A stretch of DNA of 64,000 bases from Taudactylus pleione (taxonomy: Eukaryota; Chordata; Amphibia; Anura; Myobatrachidae): the NCBI GenBank assembly GCA_031769625.1, contig JAUIMM010000124.1, positions 7,501,501-7,565,500 on the forward strand. The letters are read 5' to 3'. A program made the position numbers and the translations under genes. The notes under the pieces are model-generated. The model saw only the letters and a list, made by a program, of their open reading frames with translations. It had not been told where the DNA came from and made no database searches. Positions 34,691 to 46,555 of this stretch are shown piece after piece. Position 1 is the first letter of the stretch; every line of letters begins with the position of its first letter.

Positions 34691-35429
34691 TCAGGCATAG
34701 ACAGTTCTGGAGGAACAGAGCTCTGTTCTCTGGACGGAAGCCAAATAGGTGGGAGCCCCTGCTCCAAGTGCAACATTTGAAGATCTTATTCTCTCCACAT
34801 CATCTATGAGAAGAAAAAAAATGTCATTGGGGACATCTAGCTCCTCTTTATGTACCCTGCTTACACTTTTTGGACAGTAAGTCCAGCATGGATGGTTTGG
34901 AAGAAGGCCTAGCAACAGATGGGGATGGTCATTACCAAGTGGGTGTAGTCTGGGAGGTATTGGTTGACATGCAGGCAGCAGAATAACAAAGGCCTCCATG
35001 TTGTCTGTGCTTACTATACCGTATTTCAGTTTTCCATTCAGGTAGGAATAAACTAGTGGGCTACAGAACACAGTGATATAATCACTGGATGTCTTAGTGC
35101 ATTGAGGCCAAATACGATCCATGAACTCCCAGACAGATTCCGGACAGATGAATCCTTTGCTTGTAAAATAATCTTTGGCTATCTGTAACACCCACCTTTG
35201 CCAGGAATTACCAGACACTTTGAAGGCTGTAACTTTTAACTGCTTTATAGAAAAACATGTGAATTAAACCTTTCCATACTGCAGAACATGATGGAGTAAT
35301 CCCTTGAAGTTCAGCACCTAGAGTATCTTTTTTCATGTTCTCTGAGGCCTCTCCTGACTGTGAAGATAGATTCTCCACACTGTAGGTCTTCCATTGTGAC
35401 TTTTTAATGGTGATTTCAATGTTGTCCAC
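34691..35429 (-). other. Unrecognised frame inside the hAT-B 3' region
   Basis: On minus, two frames (35,429-35,208 and 35,218-34,691) read nearly continuously for about 245 codons, for example YFTSKGFICPESVWEFMDRI and LNGKLKYGIVSTDNMEAFVI. The composition is protein-like, unlike the AT-rich neighbours. A diverged inverted copy lies at about 47,690-48,160 in B3 with its frame broken. It is not part of any transposase I know. It may be captured host coding sequence or a chance frame. I do not recognise it. Confidence 0.35.
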
Positions 35430-35879
35430 TGGTTGAGATCCATTTCATCTGAGGGTTGTGTTTTCCTCATGCAAATGAGACAATTCACATCCAGAAGGTG
35501 ACTCTTATGTTTAGCCGTGGTGTCAGTCTCTCTTTTGGTAGAATTAGGCTTTAGTTTTTTACAAATATTATAAATATAGGCTTTAGTTTTTTAGAGCATA
35601 TAACTTTATAAGCTGTTAGGATAACATTTCTGCTATGTTTAAGATTAAAACAAAATGAACTTTTTGTAACCCAATAACTTAAAAAAAGTTTTCATTGCAA
35701 TATTCATGCAGCCCCTTGCCAGACAGCAGCACAGCACCCCTGCGCAGCTATGCCGATGACAGGTGTGGCTGACACGCACATAAAAAAAATTGTTTATTTA
35801 TTATTTTGGGCAGAAGCCCCTCAACAGACAGGAGCACAGCACCCCTGCACAGCTACGCTGATGATAGTGACAGCCAGGT

Positions 35880-36190
35880 GTAAAATTGATAATAAATTAA
35901 TTAAAAAACAATTAATTGGTTGCAGACCCTGGCTGTTAAATTGATAATAAATTAATTAAAAAACAGTACATTGATTGCAGCCCCTGGCTGTTAATTTGAT
36001 AATAAATTAATTAAAAAACAATTCATTGGTTGCAGCCCCTGGCTGTTAAAGTTATAATAAATTAATTATAAAACAATTCATTGGTTGCAGCCCCTGGCTG
36101 TTAAATTGATAATAAATAAAATAAAAAACAATTCATTGGTTGCATCCCCTGGCTGTTAAATTGATCATAAATTAATTTAAAAAAATCATT
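35880..36190. repeat. 55-bp tandem repeat, about 6 copies
   Basis: Units containing TTGCAGCCCCTGGCTGTTAA then AATTGATAATAAATTAATT have a 55-bp period (anchors near 35,930, 35,986, 36,041, 36,096 and 36,151). Two inverted copies occur at 47,165-47,255 in B3. Confidence 0.9.
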
Positions 36191-36340
36191 GGTTCCTAAA
36201 CCAACCATAACATTAATTTAAAATGTCAGACAGCAATGCCCCAATCCGCATGTAATTGAATGGAAAAAGGTGCAAGATGGAATAGTCCTTGTGCCCTGCC
36301 ACCCACCCTTATGTTGTATACGCAACAGGACAGTTTAACA

Positions 36341-36392
36341 AACCAATCATTTCAGCGACAAGCACTGCCAATTGTGGCTGAAATGATTGGTT
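36341..36392 (-). promoter_or_regulatory. Conserved 3' hairpin of hAT-B1
   Basis: AACCAATCATTTCAGC and GCTGAAATGATTGGTT arms enclose 20 nt, about 190 bp past the transposase stop. The arm sequence is identical to hAT-A1, although the transposases are clearly diverged. Confidence 0.75.
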
Positions 36393-36582
36393 TGTTTGGA
36401 CCCCCATAAAACAAGTTGCCAATGTGCTTTGGACATGGAAAAGAAAATAATCCCATACACAAACTGGCTTTACATTACAAGTTGTTATCATCCTCATCCT
36501 CCCCATCAGTGTGTACATCCTCTTCTTCACACAATATCAATTCATCCCCACTGGATTCCACCATAGGCGCCTCTGTCATTTT

Positions 36583-38996
36583 TTAATGTAATTGTTGGTC
36601 GAGGTCTTCCTCTTGGAATTTGTAATTAATTTTAATGAACATCATCTTTTCCACATATTGAGGAAGTAACCTCCTATGCCGATCACTGACAAGGTTGCCA
36701 GCTGCACTGAAAACTCTTTCGGAGTACACACTGGAGGGTGGGTAACTTAAGTAATGCAAAGCCAGTTTGTGTATGGGACTCCAAATTGCCCCTTTTTCCT
36801 GCCAGTACTGAAAGGGACTGTCTGACATGTCTATTAGGATGTTATCTCTGAAATAGTCCTCCGCCATTCTGTGAATGGAGACCGTATCACACATAGTCAC
36901 GGTAGAAGACATGTCACTAGTAGGCAGTTCTCTCAGGCCCGACCGGATGTCACTTTTTGGTGACTGATCTGCATTACCAGCAGGCATTCTGTAAGGAACA
37001 TGTAGTTTTTTCCTGGCAGCTGTTGAAACTGTAGGAGAAGATGAATGCGTTTCACATGCGGCTGCAGCTGACAATTTTTTGACCAACAGCTCTTTGCATA
37101 GTTTTAGATTTTGGTCTTTTGGAAAAAAACTCAAAAGGTAGGACTTAAACCTAGGATTCAGAATGGTGGCCAAAATATATTTTTCAGATTTCAATAGATT
37201 GACGACTCTTTTATCCTGGTGAAGTGAATCAAGGGCTTGATCCACCAGTCTGACATACTTTGCGCAATCACTCCGTTTCAGCTCCTCCTTCAGTTTCTCC
37301 AGCTGTTTTTGCAAAAGTCTGATGAGGGGAATGACCTGACTCAACCTGGCAGTGTCTGAACTAACTTCATGTGTGGCAAGTTCAAAGGGTTTGAGGACCT
37401 TGCACAACATGGAAATTATTCTCCACTGCGCTTGAGTAAGGTGCATTCCCCCTCCACGGCCTATGTCATAGTCTGCTGTATAGGCCTGGATGGCCTTTTG
37501 CTGCTCCTTCATCCGCTGCAGCATATAGAGGGTAGAATTCCTCCGAGTTACTACCTCTTGCTTCAGCTGATGGAAGGGCAAATTTAACTGTACCTGCTGG
37601 TCATGCAATCTTCAACAAGCGGTCGCCAAATGTCTAAAATGTCCGGATGTATTGCGTGCCACTGAGAGCATCTCCTGCACGCCCCTATCATTTTTAAAAA
37701 ACTGTTGTACCATCAAATTAATTGTGTGAGCAAAACATGAGATGTGTTGGAATTCGCCCAGATGTAATGCTCTAACAATATTTGTGGCATTGTCCGAAAT
37801 CACAAATCCCGAGGAGAGTCCAAGTGGGGTAAGCCATTTAGCAATGATTTCCCTGAGTATTTCTAAGAGGTTCTCAGTGGTATGCCTCTTAGTGAAACCA
37901 GTTATACAAAGAGTAGCCTGTCTCTCTATCAGCTGTTGTAGGCAATACAGCTACCCAGTGGGCTGTCACAGTCATGTAATCCTTAGTTTTCCATGTTCCA
38001 GTTTTCTAGTGTTGCATGTAGGTGACACTGGACTTGTTGTTACGTTTTGAGTTTTGGAACTTGGCAATGTACACTTTGATATTTGATGAATGCGCTCCAA
38101 ATGACGTAACAAGGAGGAGGGTCCTAGGTGGTTTAGGTCCCTCCCTCTACTCACTCTTGCATGGCAACGGGCACATATGGCTTGACAACTGTTGTCCGGG
38201 TCGGGATGGAAATAATTCCACACGTGAGAGGTAGATTTTTTTGTCTTTTGTCCCAGCATGACAACAATGGGCTTTGGCTTTTTCAAACCATGGGCAACAG
38301 CTGTTGCCTTACTTACACAAAGGACTTCCTCGGCATCAACATCCTCATCACCAACACCAACATCCTCATCATCCTTAGCACCTTTATCCACCAAAATATA
38401 CTCCTCCTCCATGTGCAATTCCACAGAAGCATCCTCAATGACTACGTGTGCCAGATGTTGACTGCCCTTCCCCACATTTACATAGGGCACACAGAAGTTG
38501 GAACTTGGAGGATCCTCCAGTACACTAGTATTTAGGTTGGGCTCACACATGGCAACCGCAGACACACTTGCACTCTCCTCTGGGATTTGTGATTTAGATT
38601 TCTCAGGGCACACAGTTTTTTTTCCGGAGCTGTCTTAACAACTTTCACATTTTTAATTGGACCACCACCACTACTACTACAAGCAGAAGGCCTATCAGAA
38701 TCAGCAGTCTTCTTCATAAAGTAAGAAGGCCAAGGCCTTATCCTTTCCTTGCCACTTCGTGTAGTGAATGGCATATTGCCAATTTTTTGTTTATCTAAAG
38801 TTAAATATCCTTTCAATTTTTTTTTCTTAATTTCAGTAAAACCTGCTTTACTATTGCTACCATATCGATGGTGTGACTTAAGCCCTGGGGCATGGGCCTT
38901 CCTAATAGTCAAGGAAGTTGACAGTCTTGCATTGCTGCTGGCAGCTACAACATGTGGTTCTTGGCCTTGCTCTCCTGTCATGGGACAGCCCTCCAT
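36583..38996 (-). pseudogene. hAT-B1 transposase, internally deleted
   Basis: It starts MEGCPMTGEQGQEPH at 38,996. The N-terminal region and BED finger (ICARCHARVSRG, HLERIH) lie at about 38,620-37,990. A frameshift near 38,630 separates the first 120 codons. After the finger, at about 37,995, sequence jumps to the catalytic core (DYMTVTAHW), so roughly 200 or more codons present in hAT-A are missing. The core (VISDNATNI, CFAHTINLMVQ) and the dimerisation domain (PPSSVYSERVFSAAGNLVSD) follow to the stop at 36,583; the frame from 37,608 to the stop is open. It is related to hAT-A but forms a distinct family. Confidence 0.85.
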
Positions 38997-39139
38997 ATTT
39001 TTTCTGTAGTCTTGAAGCAGTGTCACAATCATCAATAGTGTGCCAAGGTGCGGTTACAAAATTAACACAAGTGCAGTCATGCGCACAACCCAAAAATATT
39101 AGAAAAAACAACAAATGATGATTTATATTTTTTGTCAGC

Positions 39140-39574
39140 TCCAGAAGAACTTCGCCCCAGAGTAACGATTGATCACGACTGGAGTCTGGCAGCACAAGGT
39201 TGCAACTTGTGTTGCTGGCTGGATCTTGTCCACTAATGGGGTTAAGCCGAAACCCACCCACACAAACAAGAAAAAAATATGACACTTTCATTGAATTTTT
39301 TTTAAGAACAATTGGAGTCTGTCAGCACAAGGTTGCAACTTACATTACTTTCTGGATCTTGTTCACTACTACGTTTAAGCCGAAAACCCACCCACACAAA
39401 CAAGAAAAAAATATGACACTTTAATTGTTTTTTTTTTATTGAACGCAACTGTAGTCACTACTGTGGTTAAGCCTAACACCCATGCACATATACAGAAGAA
39501 AAAAATAGACAGTGACACTTGTATTGTTTTTTTTTTAATTGAAGACGACAGCAGTCGCTGGATCTTGTGCGCTA
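39140..39574 (-). repeat. 5' subterminal tandem repeats of hAT-B1
   Basis: About three to four units of 125-140 bp contain CAGCACAAGGTTGCAACTTG, a CTGGCTGGATCTTG block and AAGAAAAAAATATGACACTT. The same repeats occur in B2 (62,170-64,000) and, inverted, in B3 (46,560-47,155). Confidence 0.85.
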
Positions 39575-39650
39575 ATAAGTCGAAGAACTTAATTAATATG
39601 AGTCCAACGTTAGAGGCATCGGATGAGACTGGGGGCAAATTCAGCAGTTC

Positions 39651-40322
39651 ATGCAAGTGCAGTTCATGCAAGTGCTGAACACAGATGAGCAGGAGTATAT
39701 GTGCTTTATTGAGAAACATAACCAGTCCAGGAGTCCTATTAAATTAACGTTCAACATTGATGCATTAAATGTGAATTATCTGGATGTGCATTTGAGATTA
39801 GAGAATGGTAGATTGATTACTCAACTTTTCAGCAAAAGTACTGACAGAAACACGATCTTACACTATGGCAGTTTTCATCCTGGTTCATTGAAGTATGGGT
39901 TGCCATACTCACAGTTTCTATGGGCCTGGAGAATCTGTAGTGAGGAGGAAACTGCTATAAAACATATTGATTTGATGTTTAATAAATTTAGGGAACGTGG
40001 TTATCCTGTTGATATGTTAATTCAAGCTAAGAATAAGGCCCTAACACTACCACAGGGTGAATTGTTGAAATCCAAAGTTATTACTGGAAGTGCTAAGTAT
40101 AAACTTCCCTGGGTTAACCATTATCATCCATTTGGTAAGGAGGTTAACAGTACGGTAAAGAGAGTATGGCCAATTGTGGATTCGGACCCTGATTTGAAGT
40201 TACATGATGCATGTATTACGTCTTGCTATACCAGAGGTCGCAATTTGCGCAATTGGGTAGTCAACTCGGACATCAGCAAATTAGAATTAGACAGTCGTGA
40301 AGGTTTTTACACCCTAAATTAG
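39651..40322 (+). pseudogene. PLE1 reverse transcriptase, C-terminal part
   Basis: An open frame of 223 codons shares the pattern NYLDVHLRLENG..LFSKSTDRNTILHYGSFHP with the RT C-terminal part of the other PLEs here (NFLDVTIF..RKPTDRNTLLWASSHHP). The catalytic palm motif (FIDD in the others) is not present, so the copy is truncated. The frame stops at 40,322, and the conserved Cys-rich segment (CFKCINCLTCRS) continues in another frame. Confidence 0.8.
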
Positions 40323-40774
40323 GATGTTTCAAGTGCATAAATTGTTTGACGTGTCGTTCCTTGACGACGGGTCAGAGCTTTTGTCACCCCTACAGTGGTA
40401 GAACATTTATTATACGTCACAGAGTGACATGCACTACAAGGTATATAGTGTATATGATAACGTGCCCATGTGGGTTGATATATGTGGGCAAGACGGATAG
40501 AACCCTATGCGAATGTATGGCATTGCACCGTTCAGCCATATGGGCTGCCATTTCTACAGGCAGCAGCGAACAACCGGTGGCATGCCATTTTCGTACAAGG
40601 GGTCACAGCTTGACCACATTAAGATATATGATCATAGACCATATTCCTCCCCCACCTCGAGGAGGGGATAGATCACGTATACTATTGCAACGAGAATCCA
40701 AGTGGATTTTTAGATTAGTTGCCTTCACACCGAGGGGACTTAATGAGAATTTGGGACTGCACTGTTTCCAATAA
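40323..40774 (+). pseudogene. PLE1 GIY-YIG endonuclease domain
   Basis: A Cys-rich linker (CINCLTCRSLTTG) leads into IVYMITCPCGLIYVGKTDRT, the GIY-YIG core as it appears in PLEs, then HRSAIWAAISTGSSEQPVAC and RGGDRSRILLQRESKWIF to a stop at 40,774. The frame is open but separated from the RT frame. The domain nicks target DNA for priming. Confidence 0.8.
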
Positions 40775-41363
40775 GATGACTCATTCATTCTGTGTATTAT
40801 GCAGCATTTCTTTTATTGGAAGATCTATAATGTCTATTATCACTAGTGTACATGGGAATGGAGTTTACATGGTCTTTCTGGGCATTGCAATATTTGATCT
40901 ACAGTTGTTCTTTAGCATGTAGGGGGATTGATTTATATAGCAGGAGACAAAGGGGAGCCTTTTTATATATACAGTTAATGGCCTTATGCGATGCGAGATC
41001 AGTGTTATTTGATTAAATTGTGTCAATTCTTTCTTTCACCTATGGTGTTTTAGATATTATGGTGGATAAAAAAAGTCATGGGACTGTAATGTTTGTTTGA
41101 TATAATATTTATGATGTTGTCCGTTTGTTCATTGGTGTCCTGTTTAGGGTCTGCGATGTGCGTTGCCTGGCTACTGGGACACGGTCCATAGGCATCTATT
41201 CCCTGCCCTGAGAGGGGGCACGTCATTGGTATGTGCCGTCACTGTGGAGGTGGAGTGTGACGTCACTGGAGTGAGCCCCGGCGCCGGGTGCCAGACATTG
41301 CAGGACACAAGTGGGGGTTATGTGAGTATATGTAGATGTACTATTTGTGTATTGTCTTTTGTA

Positions 41364-41402
41364 CCTTGAGGACGGGACATCAAAGAGAGCTCCGAAACAT
41401 TG
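41364..41402 (+). ncRNA. Hammerhead-like motif in the PLE1 3' region
   Basis: TTGAGGAC, then GGA..TCC as a short stem, then CCGAAAC resembles the hammerhead core order CUGANGA, stem II, GAAA, with the first C as U. PLEs are known to carry hammerhead motifs. Here only the core pattern is seen, and activity is doubtful. Confidence 0.35.
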
Positions 41403-41455
41403 GCAACCTATTCCTATGCCTATTGGATGTTCTGTCAGAGTGCCGCCATTGTGGA

Positions 41456-41496
<41 letters not shown>
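41456..41496. repeat. (TA)n microsatellite between PLE1 and hAT-A2
   Basis: About 40 bp of almost pure AT dinucleotide with one TTTA break. It directly joins the PLE1 3' end to the hAT-A2 tip. Confidence 0.95.
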
Positions 41497-42019
41497 AGGG
41501 GTGTGCACTGGCCACTTTTTGTGTTTTGTGTTTTGGTTTTGGATCTGGATCTTTCTTCGTGTTTTGGATATGGATTGGTTTTGCCAAAACCACCCTTCCC
41601 TTCCATGTTTTGGGTTCTGGGTTTTGTGTTTTGGATCTGTATTTTTTGGAAAAAAAGCATAAAAACAGCTAAAATCACAGAATTTGTGGGTTTTCTGCTC
41701 CTATGCTATTTTTAACCTCAATAACCTTAATTTCCACTCATTTCCAGTCTATTCTGAAAACCTCACACCTCACAATAGTGTTTTTATGTCCAAAAGGTTG
41801 CACCGAGGTAGCTGGATGACTATGCTAAGAGATACGAGTGGGCGGCACAAACACGTGGCCCATCTAGGAGTGACACTGCAGTGGCAGACAGGATGGCAGT
41901 TTGAAAAACTAGGCCCCAAACAGTACATAATGCAAAGAAAAAAAGAGGTGCAAGATGGAATTGTCCTTGGGCCCTCCCACCCACCCTTATGTTGTATAAA
42001 CAGGACATGCACACTTTAA

Positions 42020-42077
42020 CAAAAAAATCATTTCAGAGCCAGGGTCTGCCACACAACTGTGGCTGAAATGATTGGTT
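42020..42077 (-). promoter_or_regulatory. Conserved 3' hairpin of hAT-A2
   Basis: One arm GCTGAAATGATTGGTT is intact. The other arm (AAAAATCATTTCAG) carries substitutions. The position past the stop codon corresponds to A1. Confidence 0.65.
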
Positions 42078-42133
42078 CGTTTGGGCCCCCACAAAACAAG
42101 CTGGCAATTAATCTGTCCCTGCACAAACTGGCT

Positions 42134-45100
42134 CTACGGAGGCAAGATGTCGTCCTCATCCTCCTCATCCACCGATTCTTCACCCTCTTCAGTGTTGTGT
42201 ACATCCTCATCCTCACAGAGTATTAACTCGTCCCCGCTGGAATCCACCACCACAGGTCCCTCTGTACGTTCTGGAGTCTGGTCTCCCTGGAAGAGTTGAT
42301 AATTAATTTTTATGAACATCATCTTCTCCACATTTTGTGGAAGCAACCTCATACGCCTTTCGCTGACAAGGTTCCCGGCTGCACTAAACACTCTTTCGGA
42401 GTACACACTGGAGGGGGGGCAACTCAGGTAAAATAGAGCCAGTTTGTACAGGGGCCTCCAAATTGCCTCTTTTTCCTGCCAGTACAGGTACGAACTGTCT
42501 GACATGCCTACTTGGTTGCTGTCACCGATGTAATCCTCCACCATTCTGTCAATGGTGACAGTATCATATGCAGTTACAGTAGACATGTCAGTAATTGTTG
42601 CCAGGTCCTTCAGTCCGGACCAGATGTCCAAACTTGGTCCTACCGTCCCTGCATCACTGCCAGCGGGTTGCTTAGGATACCTACGTTTTTTCCTGGCAGC
42701 CCCAGTTGCGGGAGAAAATGAAGAAGGAGCTGTTGACATGTCACGTTCCGCTTCAGCTGACAGTGTTTTCACCAGCAGGTCTTTGCACCTCTGCAGGCTT
42801 GTGTTGGCTGGAAAGAGAGACACCACATAGGCTTAAACCTAGGATCGAGCACGGTGGCCAAAATGTAGTGGTCTGATTTCAACAGATTGACCACCCTGGA
42901 ATCCTGGCAGAGCGAATGAAGGGCTTCATCCACAAGTCCCACATGTCGAGCGGAATCACTCTGTCTTAGCTCCTCCATCACTTTCTCCAGCTGCTTCTGC
43001 AAAAGCCTGATGAGGGGAATGTCCTGACTCAAGCTGGCAGTGTCTGAACTGACTTCACGTGTGGCAAGTTCGAAGGGCTGGAGAACCTTGCACAACACGG
43101 AAATCATTCTCCACTGCGCTTGAGTCAGGTGCATACCCCCTCCTTTGCCTATGTCATAGGTGGATGTATAGGCTTGAATGGCCTTTTGCTGCTCCTCCAT
43201 TCTCTGAAGCATATAGAGGGTTGAGTTCCACCACGTCACAACCTCTTGTTTCAGGTGATGGCGGGGCAGGTTCAAGAGTGTTTGCTGGTGCTCCAGTCTT
43301 CGGCATGCAGTCGCTGAATGGCGAAAGTTGGGCAGAAATTTTTCGGGCCACCCAAAGTGTCTCCTGCATGCCCCTGTCGCTTTTCAGAAAATTCTGCACC
43401 ACCAAGTTTATTGTGTGAGCAAAACATGGGATGTGCTGGAATTTGCCCAGATGTAATGCCTGCACAATATTGGTGGCGTTGTCAGATATCAGAAATCCCC
43501 AGGAGAGTCTAAGTGGGGTAAGCCACTGGGCGATGATTTCCCTCAGTTTCTCTAAGAGGTTGTCGGCGGTGTGCCTCTTACTGAAACCAGTGATACACAG
43601 CATAGCCTGCCTTGGAACGAGCTGGCATTTCTGAGATGCTGCTACTGGTGACGCTGCTGTTGTTGCTGCGTAAGGTGATACATCTACCCAGTGGGCTGTC
43701 ACAGTCATATAGTCCTTAGTCTTCCCTGTTCCACTTGTCCACATGTCCGTGGTTAAGTGGACATTGGGTACAACCGCTTTTCAGGACACTGAGGACACTT
43801 TTTCTGACGTTTCTGTACAGTCTCGGTATTGCCTGCCTAATGAAGTGGAATCTAGACTGGATTTGGAACTGGGGACACACTACCTCCATCAATTGTCTAA
43901 ATCCCACTGCACTAATGGCGGATACCGGACGCATGTCTAACACCAACATAGCAGTCAAGGCCTCAGTTATACGTTTTGCTTCAGGATGACTGCTGTCGTA
44001 CTTCATCCTCCTCACTATGGACTGTTGTAGGGTCAATTGTTTAGTAAAAGTAGTGGTGTTCCTACTTCCTCTCTGGGATGATGAATGACTCCCAGCAGCA
44101 GCAACAGCAGCAGCGGCAGCAGGAGGCATAGCAATGCAGGATACTCCAGAGGAATCCCAGATAGGAGAGTCAGTCATGCCAGTGACATGGCCTGCAGTAC
44201 TACTTCCAATCCTGACTATGGAGGAAATTGATGAGGAGGGAGCTGATGGTGTGGTTTGCAGGCGCTTGGATACAACAGGACAACGGGATGTAGGTGTCCC
44301 TGGACTGCTTACGGTCTTAGCCAAAGTTTCTGAACTTGACAGTAACTTTTTATGAACGCGCTGCATGTGCCATATAAGGGAGGATGTTCCTAGGTGGTTA
44401 ACGACCCTACCCCTACTTATTTCACCTTTACATATGGTACATATGGCAAGACAGTTGTTGTCCGGATTTGGATAGAAATATTGCCAGACCAAAGAGGTGG
44501 AATGTTTGGTCTTCTGCCCAGGCATGACCGTGATGGGCATTTTCAACCCACGGACAACAACTGTCTCCCCCGGAGCCTGATTTAAACAAACCACATCACC
44601 ATCAGAATCCTCCTCGCCAACTTCCTCCTCAGCGCAAGCTACACCAGTATCCTCATCCTGTTGTACTTCAACAGTGACATCTTCAATTTGCATATCAGCA
44701 AGTGGACTGTGGGTGCTCCTTTCAGCACTTGCAGGGGGTGTGCAAATGGTGGAAATAGCCACCTCTTCCTGTCCAGTGCTGGGAAGGTCAGGCATCGCAA
44801 CCGCCACCACACTTGGACTCTCCTTGGGGATTTGTGATATCTTCTTAGAATGCACAGTTCTTCACTGTGCTTTTGCCAGCTTAACTCGTTTGATTTTTTT
44901 AGTGGGAGGAGGGCTTCCATCGTCATGTGAAGCTGAACCACTAGTCATGAACATAGGGAAAGACCTTAGCCGTTCCTTGCCACTCCGTGTCGTAAATGGC
45001 ATATTGGCAAGTTTACGTTTCTCTTCAGATGATTTAAATGTTTTTTTCAAGGTCATTTTCCTGAACTCTGTCATTTGGGATTGTATGTGCCCTCTACTAT

Positions 45101-45245
45101 GACATTGGGCATTGGCCTTTGCAGACGACGGTGATGGCATGTTATCATCTATGTCATGACTAGTGGCAGTAGCTTCAGCACTAGGAGGAAGTGGTTCTTG
45201 ATCTTTCCCTATTTTATTTTTATCAGAGAAAGTTTGGTCCTCCAT
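42134..45245 (-). pseudogene. hAT-A2 transposase, nearly full length but broken
   Basis: About 1,040 codons from MEDQTFSDKNKIGKDQ at 45,245 to DDILPP and a stop at 42,134. The BED finger is at about 44,520-44,360 (CTICKGEISRG, HMQRVH), the catalytic core at about 43,760-43,340 (MWTSGTGKTKDYMT, LISDNATNI, CFAHTINLVVQ) and the dimerisation domain at about 42,420-42,340 (PPSSVYSERVFSAAGNLVSE). Defects relative to A1 are an in-frame TGA at 44,862-44,864 where A1 has CGA, a 2-bp loss near 43,780, a 1-bp gain near 43,337 and a 1-bp loss near 42,833. These differ from A1's defects, so the two copies decayed independently. Confidence 0.9.
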
Positions 45246-45299
45246 TTATGTTATATTGATATATACGTGCGGCTAAGACAAACCCAGAAAATAATTTTT

Positions 45300-46540
45300 T
45301 ATTTTTGCTGGAGACTAGTGCACTTTGTGGGTTACACCACCCTTTAAGAAATGAGCCAGCCAGCTCTTTACTTATGGGACACAGGCGCACGCTTGGCGCT
45401 GCTCCTTTGTTGATGCACATGCAGCTACAGCCCACACAATTCGCAAAGACAGAAAAAAGAAGAAGAATTTTTTATTCTTTGTGGAGCGGACTTTGGGGGT
45501 TACACCACCCTTTAACAGAAAGACGCATGCTTGGCGCTGCTGCTCTGAGGATGCACGTACAGTGCAGACAATTCACAAACACAGAAGAAAATGTTTTATT
45601 TTTGTTGGAGTGCACTTTGGGGGTTACATCACCCTTTAACAGACAGACTCTCGCTTGGCACTGCTCCTTTGTTGATGCACGTGCAGCCACAGTGCACACA
45701 ATTCACAAACACAGAAAACATTTTTTTATTTTGTTTGGAGTGCACTTTGGGGGTTACAGCACCCTTTAATGGTCAAGCCAGCCGGCCCTTTACTTATGAC
45801 ACAGGCGCACGCTTGGCACTACTTTGTTGAAGCACGTGCGGCTACTGCGCACACAATTCACAAACACAAAAAAATATATTTTTTTATTTTGTTTGGAGTG
45901 CCCTTTGGGGACTACAGCACCCTTTAACGGACAAGCCAGCTGGCCCTTTACTTATGGGACACAGGCGAACGCTTGCCGCTGCTCCTTTGTTGATGCACGT
46001 GAAGCCACAGTGCACACAATTCACAAACACAGAATTTTTTTTTTATTTTGTTTGGAGTGCACTTTGGGGGTTACAGCACCCTTTAACAGACAAGCCAGCC
46101 GGCCCTTTACTTATGGGACACAGGCGCATGCTTGGCACTACTTTGTTGATGCATGTGTGGCTACTATGCACACAATTCACAAACAAAAAAATATATATTT
46201 TTTTATTTTGTTTGGAGTGCACTTTGTGGGTTACAGCACCCTTTAACGGTCAAGCCAGCTAGCCCTTTACTTATGACACAGGCGCACGCTTGGCACTACT
46301 TTGTTGATGCACGTGCGGCTACTGCGCACACAATTCACAAACACAAAAAAATATATATTTTTATTTTGTTTGGAGTGCCTTTTGGGGGTTACAGCACTCT
46401 TTATCAGACAAGCCAGCCGGCCCTTTACTTATGGGACACAGGCGCACGCTTGGCGCTGCTCCTTTGTTGATGCACGTGCAGCAACAGTGCACACAATTCA
46501 CAAACACAGAAAATATAAAAAAAAAAAAAAACAAGTAAAA
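45300..46540 (-). repeat. 5' subterminal tandem repeats of hAT-A2, 8 copies
   Basis: Eight units of about 130-160 bp each contain GGAGTGCACTTTGGGGGTTA, CCCTTTAA, GGCGCACGCTTGGC, TTTGTTGATGCACGTG and ACACAATTCACAAACACA followed by an A/T tract. Length changes lie mainly in the A/T tract. The family is the same as at 1-480. Confidence 0.9.
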
Positions 46541-46555
46541 TAAACAAATAAGTAA

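Larger units (their letters stand above)
33799..39574 (-). mobile_element. hAT element, copy B1 (5' end cut by a PLE)
   Basis: A second BED-finger hAT family on minus. The 3' tip at 33,799 starts AGAGATGTGTGCCGACCCCC. It is followed inward by GGTTTTGGATCTGGAT-type subterminal repeats, a long noncoding 3' region, 55-bp repeats, a conserved hairpin, the transposase, and about 140-bp 5' subterminal repeats that stop at 39,574 where a PLE begins. The 5' terminus is not seen. Confidence 0.8.
39575..41455 (+). mobile_element. Penelope-like element 1, 5'-truncated
   Basis: A PLE of a different lineage from the pair at 48.9-56 kb. It retains the C-terminal RT (thumb) region, a GIY-YIG-type domain and a 3' region with a hammerhead-like motif. 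It begins directly in hAT-B1 repeats and ends at a (TA)n run. Confidence 0.8.
41497..46550 (-). mobile_element. hAT element, copy A2
   Basis: The minus-strand paralogue of A1. The 3' tip AGGGGTGTGCACTGGCC is at 41,497, preceded by TATATATT (a possible 8-bp target). Inward lie the hairpin, the transposase (42,134-45,245) and eight 5' subterminal repeats to about 46,540. There it joins B-type repeats in opposite orientation, so the 5' terminus is missing. A2 lacks the Harbinger insertion seen in A1. Confidence 0.85.

Noticed and set aside
41456..41496. TATA-rich run as a promoter
   Set aside because: It is a (TA)n microsatellite between two mobile elements with no gene starting beside it.
45472..46543. 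Overlapping 70-150-codon frames with repeated HTIHKHRK/FILFGVHFGGYSTL text
   Set aside because: They are translations of the hAT-A subterminal repeats, in all frames alike.
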